Source of the DNA: an uncultured Phascolarctobacterium sp.
GTDB taxonomy: Bacteria > Bacillota > Negativicutes > Acidaminococcales > Acidaminococcaceae
NCBI GenBank assembly: GCA_905200645.1
Contig: CAJKLD010000039.1
Span: 1 to 7,844, forward strand
Length of the DNA stretch: 7,844 bases
Direction: 5' to 3'
Position numbers and translations under genes: made by a program
Notes under the pieces: model-generated
Told to the model about the DNA's origin: nothing
The model's input: the letters and a program-made list of their open reading frames with translations, nothing else
The model's database searches: none
Shown: positions 1-6,800 of the stretch, piece after piece
Position numbering within the stretch: position 1 is the stretch's first letter
Layout: each line of letters opens with the position of its first letter

Positions 1-85
1 TTATATTATTTTTTATTTTAGGAAGTAGAAAACCCCAAAATTAGTTAAAGAACCTTTTGTTTGTGCGAATTTTTTGGGTCGGCGT

Positions 86-165
86 CCAAATTACTTTGCG
101 GTAGACCGCCAATGCTTTGTATTGCAAGCTCTATTTTTTACCGCTCTTTGAAAAGCGCCCGCGTG
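86..165 (-). repeat. Dispersed repeat, left copy (inverted, short form)
   Basis: Read on the minus strand, this stretch contains two blocks also found right of the copper genes. Positions 86-130 match 3569-3613 at 36 of 45 bases without gaps, and 153-165 match 3401-3413 at 12 of 13 (CACGC-G/C-GGCGCTT). Between the blocks this copy has 22 bases, where the right copy has 155, so it is a short or internally deleted form. It contains a perfect small hairpin (GCGGT-AG-ACCGC) and a second stem around CAATGC-TTT-GTATTG. A reading frame crosses the block, but differences between the copies fall at second codon positions as often as at third, so protein coding is unlikely. The identity of the repeat family is unknown. 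Confidence 0.6.
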
Positions 166-177
166 CGCATAACACGT

Positions 178-203
178 AAAAAAAATAATTATAAGAAATA
201 TAA
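178..203 (-). terminator. Weak candidate terminator after the HxlR gene
   Basis: On the minus strand, just past the regulator's stop codon, a 5-bp A/T stem (TTATA-TTTCT-TATAA) is followed by TTATTTTTTTTT. The U-tract is convincing but the stem has no G-C pairs, so this could be only a partial terminator or chance in AT-rich DNA. Confidence 0.25.
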
Positions 204-217
204 GTTAGCAATTTTTG

Positions 218-589
218 TTACTTTCTGCTTAAAAAGTCATTAGTCATGGAGCAGTGCGGACACTCCCCGTGCTCACGCATAAGCTTGCTGCCCCATGCGT
301 ACATGGCGTGCAAAATCGGGAACAAACTTTTACCTTTTTCCGTAAGGCTGTATTCTACCTTGGGCGGCACCACGGCGTAAACGGTGCGCTGTACTAAATC
401 GTCGGCTTCTAATTCGCGCAGCTGCTGGGTGAGCATTTTTGGCGTAGCCTCCGGCACCAGACGGTGTAATTCGTTAAAGCGCAAAATGCCGTCGGATAAA
501 TGCCACAGCAGTAAGGCTTTATATTTGCCGCCGATAAGACGCAGTGTTGCGGAAACGGGGCAGTTGGCGTTTAATTCTTGTTTAGTCAT
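218..589 (-). CDS. HxlR-family winged-helix transcriptional regulator
   Basis: This 123-residue protein is a complete HxlR/MarR-like winged-helix DNA-binding regulator of usual length. Visible family features are an N-terminal Cys-Pro-Val (C10), the helix segment LRLIGGKYKALLLWHL (about 16-31), the FNELHRLVP and TPKMLTQQLRELEADDLV segments forming the recognition helix (about 38-66), the wing YAVVPPKVEYSLTEKGKSL (about 71-89), and a C-terminal dimerisation helix. C10 sits where redox-sensing relatives of the YodB/HypR type carry their reactive cysteine. The C-terminus adds H107, C110, H112 and C113 (H-x2-C-P-H-C), which looks like a metal or redox site. The start is supported by AGGAGA at 595-600, six bases before ATG. 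It is divergent from copA and likely controls that promoter and its own. The copper link is inferred from position; no ligand is proven. Confidence 0.9.
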   Translation of the reverse strand: MTKQELNANCPVSATLRLIGGKYKALLLWHLSDGILRFNELHRLVPEATPKMLTQQLRELEADDLVQRTVYAVVPPKVEYSLTEKGKSLFPILHAMYAWGSKLMREHGECPHCSMTNDFLSRK

Positions 590-621
590 GTGCTTCTCCT
601 TTACGGTATCTTTTTAGGTAG

Positions 622-649
622 TATATATAAAAATAGTACGTTCTTGAAA
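622..649 (-). promoter_or_regulatory. Candidate promoter of the HxlR gene
   Basis: On the minus strand, TTTCAA (649-644) lies 16 bases upstream of TATATA (627-622). This would start transcription near 615, about 25 bases before the start codon and just ahead of the AGGAGA site. Its -35 hexamer is the exact complement of the copA -35 hexamer, so the two divergent promoters would share the same six base pairs. The -35 match is only 3 of 6, and several registers of the TATATATA run are possible. Confidence 0.4.
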
Positions 650-671
650 TAAAGGTAGCATTTGCTATAAT
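644..671 (+). promoter_or_regulatory. Promoter of copA-copZ (SigA-like, extended -10)
   Basis: TTGAAA (644-649), a 16-base spacer ending in TGC, and a perfect TATAAT (666-671) form a near-consensus housekeeping promoter with an extended -10. Transcription would begin near 678, leaving a leader of about 36 bases that contains AGGAGG at 701-706, seven bases before the copA ATG. A promoter this strong needs repression, which fits the overlapping half-sites. Confidence 0.75.
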
Positions 672-678
672 ATTAGCA
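656..678. promoter_or_regulatory. Candidate operator over the copA -10 box
   Basis: Three alternating half-sites are present: TAGCA (656-660), TGCTA (663-667) and TAGCA (674-678). The first pair is a perfect inverted repeat with a 2-base gap; the second pair is an inverted repeat with a 6-base gap around the -10 hexamer. A protein bound here would block the copA promoter. The adjacent HxlR regulator is the obvious candidate. It does not look like the classical CopY box (TACAnnTGTA), nor obviously like a CsoR or CueR site. Binding is inferred from symmetry and position only. Confidence 0.45.
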
Positions 679-713
679 GAAATTAATTTGCATGTCAAAA
701 AGGAGGTCAGCAA

Positions 714-2993
714 ATGCGTAAAGAACTTTTAGATATAACGGGCATGAGCTGCAGCGCCTGCTCCAGCCGCATTGAAAAGGTTGTTGGGCGTATGGAGGGC
801 GTGGACGAAATGACGGTTAATCTTTTAACCAACAAAGCCTACGTTACTTACGACGAGACCAAGCTGGATATGCCTGCCATTATTGCCCGCATTGAAAAAT
901 TAGGCTTCGGCGCGGCAGTGCATCAGGTGACGGCGCAGGCGGCTCCGGCAAAGCCTGCCAATACGGCGGCGGATGAGCTGGAGGAGATGCAGCGTCGTTT
1001 AATACTTTCACTTGGCTTTACTGCGCCGCTTTTTTATCTGCATATGGGACTGATGTATGGCTGGCCTTTGCCAAGCTTTGTGCTGGGGCAGGAAAATTTA
1101 TTAGTATGCGCTCTGCTGCAATTTTTTCTTTGTCTGCCGGTGGTGCTTACAGGATATAAATATTTTTTTCACGGTCTGCGCAATTTATTGAACCGCGCGC
1201 CTAATATGGATTCACTGATTTCCATTGGCAGCGGCGCGGCCTTTGTTTATGGCGTTTATGGCCTTTTGGGCTTGGCGTATGCTTTTGGCCATCAGCGCCT
1301 GGAACTGCTGCACGGTTTTTACGACGCGCTGTATTTTGAATCTGCGGCCATGATTTTGGCGTTGATAACCTTGGGTAAATATTTGGAAGCCCGCGCCAAA
1401 AGCCGCACCTCGGACGCGCTGACGGCTTTAATGCAGCTTACGCCGCCGACGGCGCTGGTAGAGCGCCATGGCGTGCAGGGTGAAATTCCTTTGGAGGAAG
1501 TAGTTGCCGGAGACATTTTAATTGTCAAGACCGGCGCTACGGTACCGGTGGACGGACAAATTATCGAAGGCAGCGGCGCTTTAGACGAAAGCGCCATCAC
1601 CGGCGAGAGCCTGCCCGTGGATAAAATTGTGGGCGATAAGGTCACCGGCGGCACCATTAACCGCAGCGGCTATTTTAAAATGACAGCGACTGCTGTCGGC
1701 GGCGATACTACGCTGGCGAAAATCATCACCTTAGTGGAGGAAGCAACTTCTTCCAAAGCGCCTATTGCCAAGTTGGCCGATAAAATCAGCGGCGTGTTTG
1801 TGCCTGTGGTTATTACTATTGCCGTGCTGGCCGCCTGCGTGTGGCTGGTTTTAGGCGAAAGCCTGCATTTTGTGCTGACTATTGCCATTTCGGTTTTGGT
1901 TATTTCCTGTCCCTGCGCTTTGGGGCTGGCAACGCCCACTGCCATTATGGTGGGTACGGGACGCGGCGCCAAGCAGGGGATTTTGATTAAATCTGCTACG
2001 GCTTTGGAGACTGCTCACAAAATAGATACGGTAATTTTAGATAAAACCGGTACGGTAACCGAAGGCAAGCCCGTCGTTACCGATATTCTGCCCATAAGTG
2101 TCGGTCGCGAGGAGCTTTTGCTTACCGCGGCGGCTTTGGAAAAACTTTCGGAGCATCCCTTGGGACAAGCCGTGATTGCTGCCGCAGAGGCAATGGAAAA
2201 CGGCGGTGCGGTGAATTATAATTTAAGCGCCGGCGATTATACCGCTTTGCCGGGACGCGGCTTTACGGCGCGGCTGGGAGATAAGTTTTATGCTGCCGGA
2301 AATCTTTTGCTGATGCAGGAGCAGGGCGTAGACGTGGATGAAAGCTTGCGCGTCAAGCACGAAGCTTTGGCTGCCGGCGGTAAAACGCCGCTGTATTTTG
2401 CGCAAGGCGCGCGTCTTTTGGGTATTATCGCCGTCGCTGATACGGTGAAGCCCACCAGCAAGGATGCCGTGGCGCAGATGAAAAGAATGGGTCTGCGCGT
2501 AATTATGCTCACGGGCGACAACGCCGTTACTGCCGAAGCTATCCGCCGCCAGGTGGGACTGGACGAAGCTATCGCGCAGGTTCTGCCCCAGGATAAGGAA
2601 CGTCATGTGCGTCTTTTGCAGGAGCAGGGACACGTGGTAGCTATGGTGGGCGACGGTATCAACGACGCGCCTGCCTTGGCGCGCGCCGACGTGGGTATTG
2701 CCATTGGCGCAGGCACCGACGTGGCTATTGAAGCCGCCGACATGGTGCTGATTAAAAACGATTTGCTGGACGTAACCCGCGCGGTGCAGCTTAGCCGCAG
2801 CGTGATGAAAAATATTAAAGAAAACCTGTTTTGGGCGTTTATTTACAATACTATTGGTATTCCGTTGGCTGCGGGGGTATTTTATCCCGCCTTTGGCTTG
2901 CTGCTGAACCCGATGATTGCCGCCGCCGCCATGAGCTGCAGCTCCGTATCGGTAGTAAGCAACGCCCTTAGACTGAAATTCAGCAAGCTGTGA
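714..2993 (+). CDS. copA: Cu(I)-translocating P1B-1-type ATPase CopA
   Basis: This 759-residue inner-membrane pump exports cytosolic Cu(I) using ATP. One N-terminal heavy-metal domain (about 3-68) carries GMSCSAC, with C13 and C16 as copper ligands. Membrane helices follow from about 95. The catalytic motifs are complete: TGES (296-299), the transmembrane metal site CPC (399-401), the phosphorylated aspartate D443 in DKTGT, SEHPLG with H481-P482, TGDN (600-603) and GDGINDAP (646-653). The Cu(I) signature is also present: N704, Y711-N712 and P717 in the seventh helix, and M740 with S743-S744 in the eighth. This separates it from the Zn/Cd/Pb type, which lacks these residues. AGGAGG at 701-706 fixes the start. 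It shares a transcription unit with copZ and is divergent from the HxlR regulator. GC-rich; no frameshift or missing motif. Confidence 0.97.
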   Translation: MRKELLDITGMSCSACSSRIEKVVGRMEGVDEMTVNLLTNKAYVTYDETKLDMPAIIARIEKLGFGAAVHQVTAQAAPAKPANTAADELEEMQRRLILSLGFTAPLFYLHMGLMYGWPLPSFVLGQENLLVCALLQFFLCLPVVLTGYKYFFHGLRNLLNRAPNMDSLISIGSGAAFVYGVYGLLGLAYAFGHQRLELLHGFYDALYFESAAMILALITLGKYLEARAKSRTSDALTALMQLTPPTALVERHGVQGEIPLEEVVAGDILIVKTGATVPVDGQIIEGSGALDESAITGESLPVDKIVGDKVTGGTINRSGYFKMTATAVGGDTTLAKIITLVEEATSSKAPIAKLADKISGVFVPVVITIAVLAACVWLVLGESLHFVLTIAISVLVISCPCALGLATPTAIMVGTGRGAKQGILIKSATALETAHKIDTVILDKTGTVTEGKPVVTDILPISVGREELLLTAAALEKLSEHPLGQAVIAAAEAMENGGAVNYNLSAGDYTALPGRGFTARLGDKFYAAGNLLLMQEQGVDVDESLRVKHEALAAGGKTPLYFAQGARLLGIIAVADTVKPTSKDAVAQMKRMGLRVIMLTGDNAVTAEAIRRQVGLDEAIAQVLPQDKERHVRLLQEQGHVVAMVGDGINDAPALARADVGIAIGAGTDVAIEAADMVLIKNDLLDVTRAVQLSRSVMKNIKENLFWAFIYNTIGIPLAAGVFYPAFGLLLNPMIAAAAMSCSSVSVVSNALRLKFSKL

Positions 2994-3002
2994 CTGTGTT
3001 CA

Positions 3003-3055
3003 TTAAATTGCAGTGAAAAATTTTTTTTGGAATTTATTTTCAAGCTGCAATTTAA
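3003..3055 (+). promoter_or_regulatory. Long stem-loop between copA and copZ
   Basis: TTAAATTGCAG (3003-3013) and CTGCAATTTAA (3045-3055) form a perfect 11-bp inverted repeat enclosing 31 bases. An inner GAAAA (3015-3019) can pair with TTTTC (3037-3041), extending the stem past a small internal loop. No U-tract follows the second arm on either strand, so it is not an ordinary terminator. The copZ ribosome site (AGGAAG, 3069-3074) lies outside it and stays free. It may act as a processing or mRNA-stability element giving copA and copZ different transcript levels. TTGGAA at 3027-3032 with TTTAAA 18 bases later could be a very weak copZ promoter. Confidence 0.5.
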
Positions 3056-3081
3056 ATAAATAAAAGAAAGGAAGATTTTTC

Positions 3082-3288
3082 ATGATTAAAACTATTTTTA
3101 TCGGCGGTATGCACTGCGAGCATTGCGTGAAGGCTGTCAACGACGCTTTGAAGGCTCTGCCGGGAATTACCAGCGTAACCGTATCCTTGGAGGATAACTG
3201 CGCTACCGTTTCCGGTCCTGCTCCCGATGAAGCTGCCATTAAAAACGCTATTGAAGATACCGGCTTTGACGTTATTGAGATTGCCTAA
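3082..3288 (+). CDS. copZ: Copper chaperone CopZ (heavy-metal-associated domain)
   Basis: This 68-residue cytosolic protein consists of a single ferredoxin-like heavy-metal domain, the normal length for bacterial CopZ. The metal loop is GGMHCEHC, with C12 and C15 binding Cu(I). The helix VKAVNDALKAL, the strand ITSVTVSL and a C-terminal AIEDTGFDVIEI complete the fold. It should hand Cu(I) to the N-terminal domain of CopA, whose gene ends 88 bases upstream, and limit free copper. AGGAAG at 3069-3074, seven bases before ATG, sets the start. A strong terminator follows within 25 bases, so it is the last gene of the operon. A MerP-like mercury role is possible from the fold alone but unlikely next to a Cu(I)-type ATPase. 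Confidence 0.94.
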   Translation: MIKTIFIGGMHCEHCVKAVNDALKALPGITSVTVSLEDNCATVSGPAPDEAAIKNAIEDTGFDVIEIA

Positions 3289-3311
3289 GCCGAAAATTTA
3301 AAAATTAAAAT

Positions 3312-3360
3312 AAAAGCTGCCTGCATGAAGCGTGTTGTGCTTTGTGTCAGGCAGCTTTTT
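3312..3360 (+). terminator. Intrinsic terminator of the copA-copZ operon
   Basis: AAAAGCTGCCTG (3312-3323) pairs perfectly with CAGGCAGCTTTT (3348-3359). The stem continues inward through C-G, A-U and G-U pairs to AAGC (3328-3331) with GCTT (3339-3342), with one bulge. TTTTT at 3356-3360 follows the G-C core. The A-rich left flank would also make it work to some extent on the minus strand. Confidence 0.92.
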
Positions 3361-3387
3361 AATTTAACTTCGTTGAAGGTGTAAGAA

Positions 3388-3510
3388 GGCGTGCGAGCGG
3401 CACGCCGGCGCTTATATCTTCTTCTTTCATAACTGAAAGAAGAAGCAAGAAAGGTTCGCGATTTTGAAAATCGCGGGAAACAACGGCTTTTTGCCTCGCC
3501 GCAAAAAGCC
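3388..3510. repeat. Array of four perfect hairpins
   Basis: Four consecutive inverted repeats without mismatches occur in 123 bases. GGCGTGC/GCACGCC spans 3388-3406 with a 5-base loop. CTTCTTCTTTCA/TGAAAGAAGAAG spans 3418-3445 with loop TAAC. CGCGATTT/AAATCGCG spans 3457-3475 with a 3-base loop. GGCTTTTTGC/GCAAAAAGCC spans 3485-3510 with loop CTCGCC. AAAGCC at 3505-3510 can also pair with GGCTTT at 3521-3526, giving an alternative fold. None except perhaps the last resembles a terminator. The arms differ in sequence from one hairpin to the next, so this is not a tandem repeat or a CRISPR array. Confidence 0.7.
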
Positions 3511-3613
3511 TGGCAAAAAGGGCTTTACCATATTCAAATTTTTAAAGTTCGTAGTTCCGGGTTATTTCGGCTCGCAATGCAAAGCTTTGGCGTTCTGCCG
3601 CAAAGTGAGATGG
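3388..3613 (+). repeat. Dispersed repeat, right copy (long, hairpin-rich form)
   Basis: This is the fuller member of the inverted pair that brackets the copper locus. It begins with a GGCGTGC stem and the shared CACGCCGGCGCTT block (3401-3413), carries about 155 bases largely absent from the left copy, and ends with the 45-base block (3569-3613) shared at 36/45 with 86-130. Frame 3437-3619 is open for 60 codons but has no start codon or ribosome site, and the two copies do not diverge like coding sequence. The outer boundaries cannot be fixed from one window. It could be an immobile palindromic repeat, a transposon-derived miniature element, or a structured RNA. Confidence 0.6.
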
Positions 3614-3885
3614 GGTTAGCGTGATAATATAACCGCCTGTGTAAAATTTATACGCATTAGTGGTTGTTCATATAGCAAAACGCGCTAGAAACAAGTGTTT
3701 GGAGTAAAAATGGCAAAAAGCATGGGTCATAACGTAATATGTTAGTAAATATTAGTATAGTTCATCTTATAGTATTAGTCGAGTAGCAAGTGATATGATA
3801 TAATATAAAATAGAAAGATTTTAGTTTTGATTTATGATAGATTGTTTATGATTGGGATAGTAACGATAAATATGGAGGTGTAATA
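3614..3885. other. AT-rich intergenic leader region before the YobI-family gene
   Basis: No credible gene is seen here. GGTTA (3614-3618) and TAACC (3630-3634) form a short inverted repeat at the edge of the dispersed repeat. Two imperfect TAGTAT-containing direct repeats lie at about 3751-3779. From about 3620 onward base composition shifts to the AT-rich character of the following gene. The 3' part holds that gene's promoter and ribosome site. Confidence 0.6.
3775..3804 (+). promoter_or_regulatory. Candidate promoter of the YobI-family gene
   Basis: TATAAT (3799-3804) preceded by TGA (3796-3798) is a consensus extended -10 box. The best -35, TTAGTC (3775-3780) with an 18-base spacer, is poor, as is common for extended -10 promoters. 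Transcription would start near 3811, giving a leader of about 75 bases. The ribosome site GGAGG (3874-3878) lies seven bases before the ATG. Confidence 0.55.
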
Positions 3886-6800
3886 ATGGGATATTCTGAA
3901 TATAGAGATTTAACTCCGAAAAATGATATAAATAATGGCGAAGAATACATAAAAGCTTTAGATTGGGCTTTTGAAAATAAAAAGATAAAAAATATTGCGC
4001 TTGCCGGACCTTATGGATCTGGTAAGAGCAGTATTATAGAAACCTATTTGCACAGAGAGGAAGAAAGATCAAGGAAAATATATACTTTAGAGTTTTGGAA
4101 CCAAAAAATATGTATTTTACTATCTGTTTTGAAGTTTTGGAAGAAAGAAAATAAACTAGCCGGAAAATATTTAAAAATTTCCATGGCTACTTTTATTGAA
4201 GGTCACAATCAATCTAACAATGACGGAAAAATAAATGTTAATCCTAGTGAGGTAGAAGAAGGGATTTTAAAACAATTATTTTATAAGGTCAATCATGAGA
4301 TAATACCGCAAAGTAGGTATAGAAAGCTTCACTCTATTTCTTATTTAAAAATGTTGCAGACAACATTTTTAGTAGAATTAATTATAATTTTATTGAGTGT
4401 TGTACCTTTTTTTGATTTTTATAAAGCTATATGGGGTAGATTGTTTGATTTCACAGTTTTATGTAATTTACCATCAGATATAACGATAATAATGGCAATG
4501 GTTTTATACTTTATTGTGGGAATAGGAGCAAATTATTTATATAGATTGTTCTTTGTAAAATATCATGTTAAAGAAGTTCAACTGCCAATAAATGCCACAA
4601 TAAAAGAAGATGATGAATCAGATAGTTCTGTATTTAATAAAAATTTAGACGAAATTATGTATTTTTTTGAATCTACACCATATAGAGTAGTATTTTTTGA
4701 GGATTTAGATAGATTAGAGGATAGAAAAATATTTGTTCATTTGAGGGAATTGAATAATCTTTTAAATAATGATGATGTGATCAAAGATAAACCTATCGTT
4801 TTTGTGTATGCAATTAAGGATGATATTTTTACCAAAGAGGATAGGACTAAATTTTTTGATTTTATAATACCCGTCATACCTGTTATAAATTCTACTAATT
4901 CCGGAGAAATATTATTAGAAATGTTAGCGGAAGCAAAAAACAATAACGTTGGACATAATATTTCTCGGGGGTTTATTTTAGATATAGCGCCATATATCTC
5001 TGATATGAGAATGTTACAAAACATTTATAATGAGTTTCTTATTTATAAAAACATGCTTCGAACAGGGCAAGAATTGTCATTATCAGATGAACATATGATG
5101 GCAATGATTATCTTTAAAAATTTATATCCGAATGATTTTTCCAATATTCAACAAGAAGAAGGTATAATCAAGGAAGCATTTTTGGGTAAACAAAGTTATG
5201 TTGAAAAACGAAAAAAAGAATTCCAGAAAGAAATTGATGACGCAACAGAAACGATTAATAATGCCCAAGAAGATGTTTTGCAATCTGTCAGAGAATTGAA
5301 ATATGCTATGCTAGTAGATATTACAAATGGACAAGGAATAGTAAGGAGTTTTCAACAATATGGAGGAACAACGTATTCATCAACGAAAATAATGCAAGAT
5401 GACTTTGATTTCAAGCAATTAGCTCAGAAAAATTATAACGAAGTCCAGTATGTATCTCTTGATAGATACTATGATTTACATAGAATACCATTAGATAATA
5501 TCTCACTAAATAAGATTTCAAAATACATTAAGAGATGGGAGAATCTTAAAAAGTATCACGAACAGGGTTTAGTAAATTTGCAAGAAAAAATTGCAGAACT
5601 GAAAAGAAAACAGCATAATATTTTAGGTGAATCTTTGCAATCGTTGATTGAAAATTATTCTTCTGAAAATGTTTTGTCAAAGGAAGTTAGGGAAAATAAG
5701 CTTTTAGTTTTTCTGTTGCGTAGAGGATATATTAATGAACAATATGCAAATTATATTAATTATTTTAAGGGTAACAGTATTACAGCTGCTGATATGAATT
5801 TTATTCTTGCTGTTAAGAGTCAGGAACCACAAGCATTTGATTATCGGTTGACAAAGGTAGATATGGTCGTATTACGTTTGCAGGATTACGAGTTTGAGCA
5901 AAAGGCTATCTATAATTTTCAGCTTTTGGAGCAGCTATTAAAAGAAGGGCAATCGACTAAGCTGGATATTTTTATTAAACAATTAGCTGATGAAGAAGAT
6001 ATAAGTTGGCAATTTATTGATGAATTTACTGATAAAACTTCTTGTTTAGATAAGTTTATCCGTATTCTTGCTCAAAAATGGTTAGGAATGTGGGATTATG
6101 TTTCCCATCTTTCTATTCTTACCTACGAGCGACAATTAAAATATTTAAAAACACTATTAGGTAGCTTGAGTGAGGAGGAATTGCTAAGGTTAAATAAAAA
6201 CGGCAATATTACTAAGTTTTTTGAAGATCATGTAGATATTCTTCAACAATTAAATGAGATTGAGGTGAAAAAATTATCTGATGCTATTGATGCTTTGAAT
6301 GTTTCCTTTGAAAATCTATATATAGAAGGTGTGCCCAAAGAGTTGCTTGACTATGTATTTGAAAATGGTCATTATGTATTAAATGAAGATATGGTAAAAG
6401 CTATCATTCTTCATAAAAATGCTTCTGTTATAGATAATTTTTCGGCAAAGCCGTATAGTTCTATTATCCGACTTGGATATGAACCTTTGATTCAACGTGT
6501 GCGTGAAGATGTTAATAACTATCTTACAACAGTTGTGTTTAATAAAACTAATATTTCAGATGATGTTAAAGATATAATTGACTTATTTAGACAAATTTTG
6601 TCAGAAAAAGAGCTTTGTATTCAATTAATTAAACAAGAGCAATTTATATTAGAAAAGCTTTCAGAGTGCTTAACAGATGAAATAGACAAGCATCAATCTG
6701 AAGTAAAAGTAATTTGGGAAACGCTGGTGGAAAATAAGAAACTAGCTCAAAAATGGGAAAATATATATTTATATTGGCAACATTATAAGTTAGATGCAGC

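Noticed and set aside
61..243. 60-residue plus-strand frame at the left edge
   Set aside because: It lies across the left copy of the dispersed repeat and the regulator's 3' end, starts with a poorly placed ATG lacking a ribosome site, and has no recognisable protein features.
656..678. CopY- or CueR-type operator
   Set aside because: The half-sites TAGCA/TGCTA do not match the TACAnnTGTA CopY box, and no 19-bp stretched spacer typical of CueR/MerR promoters is present; the copA spacer is 16 bases.
2223..2633. 136-residue minus-strand frame inside copA
   Set aside because: Antisense to the conserved catalytic part of CopA. Long antisense frames are expected in GC-richer coding DNA, and no ribosome site or motif supports it.
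3003..3239. 78-residue minus-strand frame opposite copZ
   Set aside because: It is antisense to the clear copZ gene, and its translation has no domain features; it is a shadow frame.
3388..3510. CRISPR array
   Set aside because: The hairpins differ in sequence and there are no identical direct repeats with regular spacers.
3710..3745. Tiny frame MAKSMGHNVIC with GGAG five bases upstream
   Set aside because: Only 11 residues, upstream of the likely promoter of the next gene and without recognised similarity. It could be a relic of a start region, but one window cannot support it.
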